From Heliocidaris erythrogramma (taxonomy: Eukaryota > Echinodermata > Echinoidea > Camarodonta > Echinometridae), in assembly GCA_025617745.1 (NCBI GenBank), contig CM046869.1, positions 8,296,668-8,360,667 of the forward strand: a DNA stretch of 64,000 bases. The letters are read 5' to 3'. Position numbers and translations under genes: made by a program. The notes beneath the pieces are model-generated. The model did not search any database and was not told the origin of the DNA. It saw nothing but the letters and a program-made list of their open reading frames with translations. Shown in pieces: positions 50,301 to 59,140 of this stretch (positions are counted from its first letter, which is position 1; each line of letters opens with the position of its first letter).

Positions 50301-50556
50301 CCACTTTATTAGGTTGAATTTGTATCTACTGATTGCAACAATGTTTAGGGTTGAAATCACACTGTATATATGAAGATATTAATTCATCGTTTCCTTGACT
50401 GCAGGCAAGCAAAAATACACCCTCCCTGTCTATGCCGCTTTGATGAAAGGATCGAAGGCAATGAGAGGATTTGCCGTAGAGATGTTTGCCCTAACCAAAG
50501 ACCAGCTGCATGTGAACGTCAGGAAGTACGTGGAGAAGATGGTCAGCGTGTCATAA
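26160..50556 (+). CDS. RNPEP: Aminopeptidase B (arginyl aminopeptidase), M1 zinc metallopeptidase
   Basis: Removes basic (Arg/Lys) residues from peptide N-termini; human RNPEP has 650 residues. Exons: 26160-26385, 41478-41699, 42193-42302, 42915-43097, 44170-44382, 44705-44887, 45328-45507, 45940-46016, 46945-47077, 47834-47995, 48747-48831 and 50405-50556 (TAA). They join without a break into 641 residues. Visible motifs: substrate motif GGMEN (289-293); zinc site HEIAH (316-320) with the third ligand Glu339 in LNEG; catalytic Tyr405 in PYEKGF; and the family-specific [10 protein letters not shown]. The C-terminal half follows RNPEP closely (GKQKYTLP near 592), which favours RNPEP over RNPEPL1 or LTA4H. 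Start chosen at 26160 (A at -3, length near human); an in-frame upstream ATG at 26118 has poor context. No signal peptide is evident. Intron 1 is 15.1 kb and holds a lectin gene. Confidence 0.93.
27455..27645 (+). repeat. Probable dispersed repeat with GTGACGTCACTGGTTCCCTC start
   Basis: The segment with CTCATTTGCATACTGAGCAGG and TTACATCCTATTTTGATGAAATTTTC resembles a dispersed repeat I recall from marine invertebrate genomes. No second copy is visible in this window, so the call rests on memory. Confidence 0.35.
27918..28032. mobile_element. Short MITE with GGCC..CGCACAC ends
   Basis: 115 bp; arms GGCCAACGCACACCACACGA and GGCCACCGCACACTATACGA (reverse complement), with an inner pair CACCGACTTTGGATC / GGATCAAAAGTCGGTG. 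It folds into one long hairpin. It lies in RNPEP intron 1. Confidence 0.7.
29253..30236 (+). mobile_element. Helentron/HINE-like element with internal repeats
   Basis: It begins TAGCTCACCTGAGCC. Near its end it has the inverted match CTCAGGTGAGC, followed by a hairpin (GCCCC CT GGGGC) and CTTGTT. Inside are a CCGTCGT microsatellite (29308-29333) and three diverged copies of a unit starting CCAAAAC.CATGATCGG near 29362, 29681 and 30026. Subterminal inverted repeats, tandem units and a terminal hairpin are the layout of non-autonomous Helentron relatives. The same family is, to my knowledge, widespread in marine invertebrates. Confidence 0.6.
30700..32326. mobile_element. Non-autonomous hAT-type DNA transposon, 1.63 kb
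   Basis: Perfect 8-bp flanking duplications CTTCTGGT lie at 30692-30699 and 32327-32334. The ends are inverted: CAGTGTTGTAGCTA on the left and CAGGGATGTAGCTA (reverse complement) on the right. An 8-bp duplication with CAG ends is the hAT signature. No long open frame or transposase motif is seen inside. It lies in RNPEP intron 1. Confidence 0.85.
32430..32805. mobile_element. Possible inverted-repeat element with G-run/GCAC ends
   Basis: Left CCGGGGGGGGGGGCACT and right AAGTGCCTCCACCCGG are inverted, with GC-rich sequence between them. The ends are simple in sequence, so chance pairing is possible. Confidence 0.4.
33290..33848. mobile_element. Nest of three MITEs (type B hairpin interrupted twice)
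   Basis: Outer left arm GGGCCCTGTTTCATAAAAC (33290-33348) and outer right arm with GATTGGCTGAGAGCAAATTTG ending GAAACGGGGC belong to the type B family seen whole at 47639-47786. Between them lie an element with TTATAAAACGGGTTC ends (about 33349-33598) and a hairpin with about 70-bp arms (33599-33770; GCAATCTGGCAACAC on both arms). Confidence 0.65.
33849..35492 (+). other. RNPEP intron 1, sequence upstream of the lectin promoter
   Basis: AT-rich. It holds a (GA)n run at 33905-33930 and a fragment with AAAGGGGCAATCTAGTCC (34229) related to the element at 5353. Nothing coding is recognised. Lectin regulatory elements would be expected near the 3' end of this stretch. Confidence 0.5.
35493..35564 (+). 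promoter_or_regulatory. TATA promoter and non-coding first exon of the lectin gene (predicted)
   Basis: TATAAAA at 35493-35499 is followed about 30 bp later by a plausible start near 35523. A clean donor, ACCG|GTAAGT, ends a short leader at 35564. A matching acceptor (TTTATGTAG) at 36962 sits 9 bp before the lectin ATG. The leader intron would be 35565-36962. No transcript evidence is available. Confidence 0.55.
35813..36484. mobile_element. Foldback element enclosing a tRNA-like sequence
   Basis: Arms of about 100 bp at 35813-35911 and 36385-36484 are inverted copies: GAAGGATGTCAAATTTATTTG occurs on the left and as reverse complement on the right, with about 80% match by eye along the arm. 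The loop includes the tRNA-like unit at 36210-36283. It lies in the predicted leader intron of the lectin gene. Confidence 0.65.
36210..36283 (-). pseudogene. tRNA-Ala(GGC)-like sequence, probably a SINE head or tRNA pseudogene
   Basis: On the minus strand the acceptor arms GAACCA/TGGTTC pair. The A-box-like TAGCCTGGTGG and the B-box GGTTCGAATCC are intact. A perfect 5-bp anticodon stem ACTGC/GCAGT encloses CCGGCAA (anticodon GGC). Position 33 is C instead of the invariant U, the T stem has mismatches and the first acceptor pair fails, so a working tRNA is unlikely. Confidence 0.6.
36972..39832 (+). CDS. Secreted C-type lectin, single CTLD
   Basis: Coding exons 36972-37104 and 39402-39832 (TAG) join in frame into 187 residues; the gene lies entirely within RNPEP intron 1. 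Residues 1-22 form a hydrophobic signal peptide ending near ALS. The CTLD spans 47-183 with six cysteines (47, 61, 78, 162, 175, 183) in the long-form pattern. WIWTGLNDR corresponds to the WIGL core. The Ca2+/sugar site has QPD (146-148), the galactose-type motif, and LND (170-172) in place of [13 protein letters not shown] supplies further acidic residues. Cys42, just before the domain, has no intradomain partner. The likely role is extracellular sugar binding, for example in immunity or coelomic fluid. The ligand cannot be fixed from sequence. Confidence 0.9.
37130..37812. mobile_element. Inverted-repeat element with GGTATTCTGAAAGCTCA ends
   Basis: Left GGGGTGGTATTCTGAAAGCT and right (reverse complement) GGGGCAGTATTCTGAAAGCT. 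The ends resemble those of the MITE at 49995 (GGTATTCTGAG). It starts 25 bp after the donor of lectin coding exon 1. Confidence 0.65.
38170..39055 (+). mobile_element. 5'-truncated non-LTR retrotransposon (LINE) 3' end
   Basis: An open frame at 38179-38526 encodes about 115 residues including [27 protein letters not shown], typical of the C-terminus of LINE reverse-transcriptase proteins that follows the polymerase domain. After the stop comes a 3' UTR with a long CT tract (38660-38832), then a segment CGGCCGTTGGCTGCGATG and TAATAAA, ending in TCTG/TCTA repeats near 39050, as in CR1/Jockey-like 3' tails. The polymerase and endonuclease domains are absent. It lies in intron 2 of the lectin gene. 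Confidence 0.7.
40625..41185 (+). repeat. (GAT)n/(GGT)n minisatellite, about 550 bp
   Basis: Units of GATGAT, GGTGAT and GATGGT continue for about 550 bp. The frames read Asp/Gly, Met/Val and (minus strand) Ile/Thr and are open through lack of stop codons. It lies in RNPEP intron 1, between the lectin gene and exon 2. Confidence 0.9.
41247..41343 (+). repeat. (GA)n and poly-G tract
   Basis: A purine-only stretch with a GA run, eleven G, then GAGGGAGG units; about 135 bp upstream of RNPEP exon 2. Confidence 0.85.
42776..42911. mobile_element. CCAAT-core hairpin MITE, type A, abutting RNPEP exon 4
   Basis: Left GGGAGCGTTTCATCAAGC and right ACACTTGATGAAACATCCCC pair; the core is the reverse of CAGCCAATCAGATGCAAG. 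CAG stands directly before (42773-42775) and after (42912-42914). The second CAG is the splice acceptor used by exon 4, which starts at 42915. Confidence 0.85.
43584..43906. mobile_element. hAT-like MITE with CAGGGCTGTCAAC ends
   Basis: Ends CAGGGCTGTCAAC on the left and as reverse complement on the right, flanked by CTGTTG on both sides (43578-43583, 43907-43912). The interior pairs imperfectly (GAATTCTCTGA with its copy in the second half). A 269-codon open frame across it and the neighbouring intron is not coding. Confidence 0.7.
46092..46425 (+). repeat. Dispersed repeat, also at about 190-440 and 43383-43480
   Basis: Shared stretches include AAATATGAGGGCATT, GAAAGAAATTGTCTCAAAGCAA (with GAAAGAAACTGTTTCAAAGCAA in the first copy) and TCCTTCCAAACTGA. 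Copies lie in the intron before AK exon 1 and in RNPEP introns 4 and 8. Ends are not clear. Confidence 0.6.
46591..46728. mobile_element. CCAAT-core hairpin MITE, type A, in RNPEP intron 8
   Basis: GGGGAGCGTTTCATCAAG to CTTGATGACATGCTCCCC, with the core CTCTCAGCCAATCAGATGCAAGG. 138 bp, no coding content. Confidence 0.85.
47639..47786. mobile_element. CCAAT-core hairpin MITE, type B ends, in RNPEP intron 9
   Basis: Ends GGGCCCCTTTTCGCAAAACT and GGGCCCCGTTTCACAAAACT (reverse complement). The inner arms TTGTTAT/ATAACAAG differ from type A, but the core CTCTCAGCCAATCAGATGCAAGG and TTTCAGTAGCTTATAACAGTT are the same. Confidence 0.85.
48901..49174. mobile_element. GC-rich MITE with GAGCTTTCGATYTGCG ends
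   Basis: Left GAGCTTTCGATTTGCG and right GAGCTTTCGATCTGCG (reverse complement), enclosing CpG-rich DNA that stands out from the AT-rich intron. It holds overlapping short open frames with no recognisable product. Confidence 0.6.
49828..49965. mobile_element. CCAAT-core hairpin MITE, type A, in RNPEP intron 11
   Basis: GGGGAGCGTTTCATCAAG to CTTGATGAAATGCTCCCC, with a core containing CTCTCAGCCAATGAGATGCAAGG (one change in the CCAAT region). 138 bp. Confidence 0.85.
49995..50227. mobile_element. MITE with GGTATTCTGAGATTTA ends
   Basis: The inverted arms GGTATTCTGAGATTTATTTT and GGTTATTCTGAGATTTATTT (reverse complement) continue through TCTTGATTTTAG. GGTCT flanks both sides (49989-49993, 50228-50232). 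Confidence 0.7.
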
Positions 50557-50562
50557 CCTTAG

Positions 50563-50905
50563 CCCTTTCAGACAAGAATTATTTAAGGGCAAAATTGATC
50601 ACATTTTGTTCTTTAAATTGGCCACCATATATTTTTCTTTCATTACTACATGGTTCTAATAAGGTGTAATATCTTTGAAAACAATACATATGGTAAGGCA
50701 TTTTGTGAAAAAGTAAACAAAAAAATGCCAATTTTTATTTTAAAAAACAATGATTTTGAATTTTTCAACGTGTTACCAATTTAAGGATTTTAAAGCTCAT
50801 TCTCCTTTTGAAAATTTCTGGCAGCAAACGCAATATGGTCATGCAACAAAAATGGACTCAGTGTGTGCAGAAATTTTTGCTCTTTGTACTCTTGCATCTG
50901 GTATA
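50563..50905 (-). mobile_element. MITE of the CCCTTTC family, copy 3, truncated
   Basis: Begins CCCTTTCAGACAAG seven bases after the RNPEP TAA and matches the complete copy at 6050-6447 through GCATCTGGTATATTTT. There the Helentron-like element takes over, and the expected other end is not found on the far side. The start of the RNPEP 3' UTR is therefore transposon sequence. Confidence 0.7.
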
Positions 50906-52233
50906 TTTTTATACCCCCGCCAAACGAAGTTTGAAGGGGGTATACTGGAATCAGTCGATGGTTGGGCGGTCGGGCGGGCGGTTGGTCAGTCCGTTGCAAA
51001 TCTTGCGGATCGAACTACTTCCTCAGTTTTTGACCGAAAGTCATGAAATTTGGTACACGCATTGGTCTTGGTGGGAAGATGTGCAAGACATTTTTTTCGG
51101 ATGAGTCGGAATCTGCGTTGCCATGGTAACGGCATATTTATGGCAGAAAATCAAGGAAAACAGCTTGCGGATCGAACTACTTCCTCAGTTTTTGACCGAA
51201 AGTCATGAAATTTGGTACACACATTGGTCTTGGTGGGAAGATGTGCAAGACATATTTTTTGGATGAGTCGGAATCTGCGTTGCCATGGTAACGGCATATT
51301 TATGGCAGAAAATCAAGGAAAACAGCTTGCGGATCGAACTACTTCCTCAGTTTTTGACCGAAAGTCATGAAATTTGGTACACACATTGGTCTTGGTGGGA
51401 AGATGTGCAAGACATATTTTTCGGATGAGTCGGAATCTGCGTTGCCATGGTAACGGCATATTTATGGCAGAAAATCAAGGAAAACAGCTTGCGGATCGAA
51501 CTACTTCCTCAGTTTTTGACCGAAAGTCATGAAATTTGGTACACACATTGGTCTTGGTGGGAAGATGTGCAAGACATATTTTTTGGATGAGTCGGAATCT
51601 GCGTTGCCATGGTAACGGCATATTTATGGCAGAAAATCAAGGAAACACATTGCGGATCGAACTACTTCCTCAGTTTTTGACCGAAAGTCATGAAATTTGG
51701 TACACACATTGGTCTTGGTGGGAAGATGTGCAAGACATATTTTTCGGATGAGTCGGAATCTGCGTTGCCATGGTAACGGCATATTTATGGCAGAAAATCA
51801 AGGAAACACATTGCGGATCAAACTACTTCCTCAGTTTTTGACCGAAAGTCATGAAATTTGGTACACACATTGGTCTTGGTGGGAAGATGTGCAAGACATA
51901 TTTTTCGGATGAGTCGGAATCTGCGTTGCCATGGTAACGGCATATTTATGGCAGAAAATCAAGGAAACGCCTTGCGGATCGAACTACTTCCTCAGTTTTT
52001 GACCGAAAGTCATGAAATTTGGTACACACATTGGTGTTACTGGGAAGATGTGTACAACATATTTTTTTGATGTGTCGGAAGCTGCGTTGCCATGGAAACG
52101 GCATATCTATGGCAGTAAATCAGGGAAAAATCTTGCGGATCGAACTACTTCCTCAGTTTTCGACCAAAAGTCAAGAAAGGCTGTTCTCACGGGGCGGGGG
52201 TATTAATCATCATCTTCAGTGATATTTCTAGTT
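50906..52233 (+). mobile_element. Helentron/HINE-like element with 161-bp tandem units, copy 1
   Basis: Subterminal inverted repeats TATACCCCCGCC (50910) and GGCGGGGGTA (near 52193) enclose GGGCGG-type simple repeats and seven units of 161-162 bp plus a partial one. Units start TTGCGGATCGAAC at 51003, 51165, 51327, 51489, 51650, 51811, 51972 and 52133. The tail runs TTAATCATCATCTTCAGTGA and ends CTAGTT, shared exactly with the copy at 55265. It starts inside another element that begins at 50563, just after the RNPEP stop codon. Confidence 0.7.
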
Positions 52234-52583
52234 GACATAGACATGACTGTGTGAACTGCCTAAAGGTTAACATTCGTTTACTATGTTATGTGTGACCAAG
52301 GCATTACTGGTAGTTTTGATGATGTTGATGATGATGTTGATAATGATGATGATGAAGGTGATAAAAATAAGATCCTCACATAAATATCACAAAATATCCC
52401 GAAGTTTGAAAAGAGAAAAGCATAAGTTTGGAATCAATGAGATGGAATCTATTCCAGCTAAGTAATAGGAGAAAGGCATTACACCCATTTAGTCTATCAG
52501 GAATGCATTATATCATCCACCTGGTGTAAAGTGGGTAGTGCATCTTCATCGTGCCAAAACAGATTTCAAGATGCATAATCAAC

Positions 52584-53228
52584 TTTAAAGGGAAATTAAC
52601 CTCAGCGTATGAACTAGCTTATTTTGAATGGTGTAGTATATGCCTCTTATTTGATACATGCAATTTCATGTAAAAACACAGGATATAGATATAAATCACT
52701 ATTTTCCAGCCAAGTTATTGTCTGCTAGCAATAATAAGGGGGCTGCCATTACTTTATGTGTACACGAAAATATTTTTCATCCCAAGTAATATTTCCTTCA
52801 TCGTTAACTTGTAATTGATTTTTAGAGGACAAATATATATTAGATATAGTCACATATTCTGAAATGTAAGTTTAGTTTTATATATTTTTTAAAAGGTCTT
52901 AATTTGTTCATAAAAATATACTTTCTGTACGTGGAGACGGAGAATTGACGTCAAGGACGGAGACAATCGTAACAATACCAAAACAAAGCGAGGAATCTGC
53001 ATTACAGGATGGCTATTAGAACTCATGGGTCGTCAATTATCTAGGCCCATGACCAATAACAATCGTAATAAAATCAGAACAAAGCGACGTATCTGTTGTA
53101 AAGGTAGGCTATTATCAATGCATATGGTACCTAATGATCCGTGTCATGCACAAAATGGCAGCCTCCATGGAAAGACGTAGCAGACAATACCGCATCTAGA
53201 ATATCATGTGGGGTTAATTGTCCTTTAA
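52584..53228. mobile_element. Inverted-repeat element with TTTAAAGG ends
   Basis: Starts TTTAAAGGGAAATTAACC and ends with the reverse complement of TTAAAGGACAATTAACC. The 5' end resembles the element at 5353. No coding content. Confidence 0.55.
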
Positions 53229-55264
53229 CATCAGAAATTGGTTCCAAAAACCTTTTTTTTTTTATTTTTTTTTTTTTTCGACTTCTCTAGTTCACGATGT
53301 CTCGACTCTTTTGAAGAGTATAATTAAATGCAACTTTAATACAATTTTGAACAGTCTCTTTAAAGTATGATAAATATGCAATTTTTTCAATGGCTTTTTA
53401 TACAGTGCCATGTTTCTTTGTACACCTTTGCTATTGTATATATATATATATATGAGAGGTAATAAGGTCATTATTGAAAGTTTAAGATCTTCTGACATAT
53501 GAGGAAAAAAAAAATCTTTTTTTGCTGTCAATGTTCTTTAATAATTACTGTTGCTATGTGCCAATGAGTTATTTTTTTGGAGATCATTTTCCTAAATCAT
53601 GCATAAAACTATTTTTTTTTTTTTTATATATAGACCCTAGACAAGTTGTAGACACTAGACACGTTAGCTTGCCTTATAATGCCATGTTATAGAATTATCC
53701 GTTTTCCCCTGTGAAGTAAAAAAGAGCAATAATCCTCTTTTGTGTATCATGTGGCGATGAATTTGTAAATAACCTGTAAGCTTTTGTTGTTAAAAAAATA
53801 ATGTTCTATGAGAACTCATATTTCTGCTTTTTCTTAAAAAGAAAGTACCTCTACAGGTTCTTTTTTTTTCTGATGTTGTATTTGTGTGTTATAAAATAAC
53901 ATTTCCCCTTTGGATTATAATTTATTGTTTGTAAATTCTTTTCTTTGGCAGAACAGAAAAATTATTTGTTCATGTAGTTTGCAAACTGATGATGAATGTA
54001 GACGGAAACCAACATCTCAAGAAGGGAATGCATTTTTTTTTAGGGGCAATGTCCTATAAATGTTGAAGTCATTAATCACAGAAATCAATTATAACTGTTG
54101 AAGTGCCAAATTTGATAAATTATGTTGCATAGTATGTTAGAAAAATACCACATGTTGTGTAAACCCAGCACTCACAGCCGAACCTCGTCCAGGTGCCTTG
54201 CATCAGTTAGCTGCAGGCTTAGGTCGTGTATTTTACTATTCATAAATACAGTATCTTTTAACCGAACCGCAAAACATGTTCCGTACAGATTCTTATCTCC
54301 AATGTTAATAGAAGGATTCTTAATAATCTTTTCTTTCAGGAATATATTCCATTAATTTTGCGGTTAGCTATTGAAAGATGTATTTAGTGAGGATCCTTGT
54401 GCTGATGTTTGATTAGTAAAAAAAAATATGGAAAACAAGCTGCTGAAAACTGCTTATCCAAAAAAAAGAAAAAAAAAGAAGAAGTTAAGCAATTATTTGT
54501 GGTTTCAGTAGTTCTTGGACTGGAGATGTGCAACTTTTATTGATACATTATAACATTTAGGAGGGACTGTTTCAAAAACACATTCTTTGGCTATAAATAT
54601 CCAAAATGGAAGAATAGAATATACATATGTCACTTTCTCTACTTAAAATGAGTTCTTTTCTTTATAGTTTGACTATACATGTACTGTGCCAAGATGACTA
54701 CAAGGAATGTTCTTATACATGTAGTTCGTTGTAGCAATGTAAGCAGCCTTAGGCTTAAGTAATTTATTTTCTTGTTTTTATCACTGTGAGTTTGCAATGG
54801 AATTATATTATAATGGATCTTGACTTTAAAGTTGTCCACATTCACTGTAGTTGTTATGTCTTTCTAAATACATTGCAGATGAAAAGGCAAGTTTGAACAT
54901 TACAGTTTGAACATTACAGTTTGTATGAAGTAATTAGCAAGTCTCCATATCAGTTTCAATGCAATTTGTTCGCATTAGGCATGGTCCTGTTTTTCCCCTC
55001 TAGTTTTGTACGGTCTGCAACATATTACATTGCATTTTGATCTATGAGTGTACATATCCATTAAAATCATGAAATGAAGGGGAACCTAGAATCAATGCTT
55101 TGTTTGTTTGATGTAGATTAAAATTATTACTATTATTATTATTATTATTAGTAAAATATATTTCCAATCTCCTTACCGTCTGCATACAATTCTAATCTTA
55201 TGATTAGCCATTTCATACACCAAAAGGCACCTAAAATATGAAAAAATAATGTCTGTCTTTTAAA
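53229..55264. other. AT-rich stretch downstream of RNPEP
   Basis: Contains T runs, a (TA)n run near 53438-53452 and an (ATT)n run near 55129-55150. I see no gene. It may include distal RNPEP 3' UTR, but the poly(A) site cannot be placed. Confidence 0.5.
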
Positions 55265-55929
55265 TCTTTATACCCCCGCCTAACGAAGTTTGAAGGGGAT
55301 ATATAGGAATCAGTCGACGGTTGGGCGGGCGGAGGGGCGGGCGGTCGGTCAGGCGGTCGGTCGGTCCGTTGCAAATCTTGCGGATCGAACTACTTTCTCA
55401 GTTTTCAACCGGTGGGAAGATGTGCAAGACATATTTTTCGGATGAGTCGGAATCTGCGTTGCCATGGTAACGGCATATTTATGGCAGAAAATCAAGGAAA
55501 CTCCGTGCGGATCGAACTACTTCCTCAGTTTTTGACCGAAAGTCATGAAATTTGGTACACACATTGGTCTTACTGGGAAGATGTGTACAACATATTTTTT
55601 TGATGTGTCGGAAGCTGCGTTGCCATGGAAACGGCATATCTATGGCAGTAAATCAGGGAAAAATCTTGCGGATCGAACTACTTCCTCAGTTTTCGACCAA
55701 AAGTCAAGAAATTTGGTACACATTGGTCTTGGTGGGAAGATATGCAAGACATATTTTTTGGATGTGTCGGAAGCTGCGTTGCCATGGAAATGGCATATCT
55801 ATGGCAGTACAGTAAATCAGGGAAAAATCTTGCGGATCGAACTACTTCCTCAGTTTTCGACCAAAAAGTCAAGAAAGGCTGTTGTCACGGGGCGGGTGTA
55901 TTAATCATCATCTTCAGTGATATTTCTAG
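55265..55929 (+). mobile_element. Helentron/HINE-like element with 161-bp tandem units, copy 2
   Basis: Same family as 50906-52233: start TCTTTATACCCCCGCC, inverted end GGCGGGTGTA, and the same tail ending CTAG. It carries only three units plus a partial one (starts near 55379, 55507, 55667 and 55831). The first unit is shortened by an internal deletion. Confidence 0.7.
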
Positions 55930-56773
55930 TTTTTATTTGATACGATATGGAAAGAGAGAAGTATGGAGAAAATACTAGCACATCAACATAATCCAAAGGG
56001 ATAAAGTGAGATTATTCAAATGAGGGATAAGGAATAAGGGATAAGGGATATAGAAAATCCTAATGTAAAGAAAAGAGGATTATTAAGAAGCAGTTCGAGG
56101 AAAAGTGTTCTAAGCCAGAGAGTTTACAGAGTCTTATTCATTTAAGGCATGTCTGCTTTATCCACAAGGCTGGATTTGCATCCCATTACTCTCATAACTC
56201 TGGGATCTTTACTTCTCAAATATGTTTTTTAAAGCAATGTATTGAAGATGAGAATATCCTGTGTCTTATTTTCAATTTCCTGTCCGTTATCCGTGCATAA
56301 GTACATAGATTAATTTCACTGTTTCATGAATACTTTAAAAAAAAAATTATGTGGTTTCACGAATAATTTTTTAAAAATTTATGTTTTTTCACGAATACTT
56401 GTTCCAAATTTTTAATGTAGTTTCGTGAATATTTTTTCTAAAATTCTATTTAGTTTCATTAACACTTTTTTGATTCATGTAGTTTCATGAATACATGTAT
56501 TTGTTTTTAAATTTATGTAGTTTCATGAATACTTGATAAGTGATATTATCTTGACGTATTATATCTTTCAAGAAGATCGGGTTTGATCATCTGTAAGCTC
56601 CTACATGATGGAATTATTTACGCTGTCATTTTGAACATGATCGCAAAGACATGAAAAAGGAAAACAAACGAAGGCAATTTCAGTTGTCTCGTGCATGACA
56701 TACAGGTAACACGATAAAAATTACTTTTGAAAAATTAACTGAAGGCAATTTCAATTACATAATAACATATTAC
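55930..56773. other. Non-coding stretch with degenerate AT-rich repeats
   Basis: Between 56310 and 56530 a phrase of the type GTAGTTTCATGAATA(C)TT recurs about five times at roughly 50-60-bp spacing with variable T/A runs, a decayed tandem array. Nothing else is recognised. Confidence 0.5.
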
Positions 56774-57125
56774 CAGTGGCGGATCCAGGGGGGGGGGGCA
56801 CAGCCGGCCCGTGCCCCTCCCCCTTTTTGGAAGAGAAGTATGAACTTTTACCATAGGCGATGCGCCATTTTCTCGATTGTGCCCCCCCCCCCCCCCCTTT
56901 TCGAGTGAAAACTTTTTTTTTTTTTTGCTTGTCAGGGAGTTATGGAGGGAAACTGGACCCTATAACCCTTACTGAGCGATTTTTGAAGGATTGACGGAAA
57001 AAATTTTTTTGTCCCCCCCCCCCGACTTTTCGAGAAGCTGGCGAGACCAACAAAATACGGGTCTACCTTTTCAAAAACTTTCATTTTTGTGCCCCCTCTT
57101 TTACTCAATGCTGGATCCGCCCCTG
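56774..57125. mobile_element. hAT-like MITE with CAGKGGCGGATCCAG ends
   Basis: Ends CAGTGGCGGATCCAG and CAGGGGCGGATCCAG (reverse complement), flanked by ATATTAC on both sides (56767-56773, 57126-57132). The interior has two long G/C homopolymer runs. Confidence 0.8.
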
Positions 57126-57628
57126 ATATTACAATGACGTATTTACCGAATCTGATTTCTGTTGGCAGTACAATGGGCCTTTGAAATTGTCCTTGATTTT
57201 TTTTATTCAAAAGTATTGTTATATTGTGTAACACTCTTGACTTGATACTTTGGAAGATTTTTGCAATCGCGATTCTTGTGGATGGATGTGACCTTAAATG
57301 GCATTTTTATATATATGTTTATATAGAAGAGAGAGAGAGATAGAAAAGCATTTTCATAGCTATCTACAGTAGATAGTAACGTATTTCAAACCTTTTTTTT
57401 TTTCTTTCTAAAGATCTAACAAATATTGATGTATGCAAAATATCTTTACAAAAGAATGTACGATGAACATTATCATTCTCGGACAACTACCCCTCGCTCT
57501 ATAACTACCCACCATCAGAGAGAGAGGGAGAGAGGGACAGGCAGAAGGGGGAAAGTGACAGAGAGGGGGGGGAGTGGGGGTAAAGGACTTGCAATAACGC
57601 TTCCCGTCTTTCCCTATATATCCCTGTC

Positions 57629-57844
57629 ATAGAGTACCGAAGTGTGACGTCATACCGGCCAAGTTCTAAACAATTTTGTGCTAAACAATGGCGTGGTGAT
57701 CACACCAGCGCCAAACACTGAAATTGCCCTGCTCCAGCCCGTTGCTTGACTGATTTCGCGGTGAACCTCAAGCGCGGGCTTTGTTGTTTAGAACCAGTAA
57801 CCTGGACGACGAGCGAATATGACGTCAGCACTTCGGTACTCTAT
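57629..57844. mobile_element. MITE with ATAGAGTACCGAAGTG ends
   Basis: Left ATAGAGTACCGAAGTGTGAC and right (reverse complement) ATAGAGTACCGAAGTGCTGAC, with GTTCTAAACAA also inverted inside. 216 bp. Confidence 0.75.
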
Positions 57845-58249
57845 ACTGAATGCAGCTTCACGCACGACAGCTGACATCTGATACGTTATCTGCCAAAAGT
57901 CCACAACAGCTGATGCGTGTTAAAACAACGACTAAGTGCTTCAATCTGATTTAGAAACTTAAACCGTCCATTTTCAGTATCGATGTTTGGTAATCACAAT
58001 AGTCGATCGACTATTAAGCTGAAAAACCCATCGGCCACAAAATGTCATTTTATTTCGTATTGATTATGATTACAAAATTGTGCATTTTTCGTCTTTTTTC
58101 AAAAGAAGCGTGAATGAAAGATTCTAAAACACGAGAGACATTTAATGGATCAGTGTATGATTGTAACCGCAAGCAGGGATTCGGGTCTTATCTGAAATTA
58201 ACCGGAAATGCACCCGGCAGCATATTTACATGCCAGTTCAAAATATTGA

Positions 58250-58250
58250 G

Positions 58251-58285
<35 letters not shown>

Positions 58286-58312
58286 GGCGGAGTAAGGGAG
58301 AGAGAGAGAGCA
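58250..58312 (+). repeat. (GA)n and poly-G tract
   Basis: GA run, a G run near 58275-58287, then GA again. Confidence 0.85.
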
Positions 58313-58499
58313 GAGAGCAAAAAGTAATTAAGATGGTTGGCTCGCACTTGTTATTTTGCGAAAGAAAATGTTTAGAATCATAACACAAACATTATTGGTC
58401 ATAAAAGTCGTTCAGGCATTCTTCAAGCTTTGCGTGCCATCAGACAACCTGTTTGCCAATAACTTGAACTTTATTTCTCATTTTTATACCGAATTGATC

Positions 58500-58831
58500 T
58501 CTCATTTCCATTTCTCTATTTTTGTTTCCTTTCACTCATTTCTCTTGCTATCTCTTCCTTCTGAGCCTTCTCTCCTTTCGCTCTCCTTCTTCCCTCTTTT
58601 TCTTTCTCTCACTCTGTCTCTGTATGTCTGTCTGTCTCTCTCTCTCTCTACCCCTTTCTCATCTTTATGATTTTGTTCTCTGTGTCGCTCTCTTTCTCTT
58701 TCTCTCTTCCTTTCTCTCTCTACTTCTTTTAACTCTATTCCCCCTTCCCTCTCTCTCTCTGCCACGCTCTCTACCTTTTTTCTCTCTGTTCCATCTCTTA
58801 TACTTTTTCTATCTCTCTGTCACTCTCTTTT

Positions 58832-58876
<45 letters not shown>

Positions 58877-58910
58877 TTCTTCCTCTACCACTCTCCCATT
58901 CTCTCTCATT
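58500..58910 (+). repeat. TC-rich low-complexity tract
   Basis: About 400 bp of TCTC and TTTC words. Open frames on both strands follow from the composition and are not genes. Confidence 0.85.
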
Positions 58911-59140
58911 ACTCCTCACAACCATGTAAGCCTATAGAACTCCCCCGTATATTCTCTCCATCAATCATGACACGATCTGCTCAAGCCCGGGTAATAACGC
59001 TTGAGATGCCAGCAGGCATTGATACTCACGCTTTCCCGCCAACATTATCCCATCCAAACCAAGTTGACAGCTCGTCTTGTGACCTTCCAATTTTGCTCAG
59101 TTTTCTAAGGAACAGAGGTCGCCTACACGATAGCCGCAAA

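Noticed and set aside
51536-52222. Several 63-71-codon frames beginning MVHTLVLVGRC
   Set aside because: The same frame recurs in each 161-bp transposon unit; not independent genes.
58522-58929. 135-codon Leu/Ser-rich frame resembling membrane segments
   Set aside because: TC microsatellite; hydrophobicity is an artefact of CTC/TTC/TCT codons.
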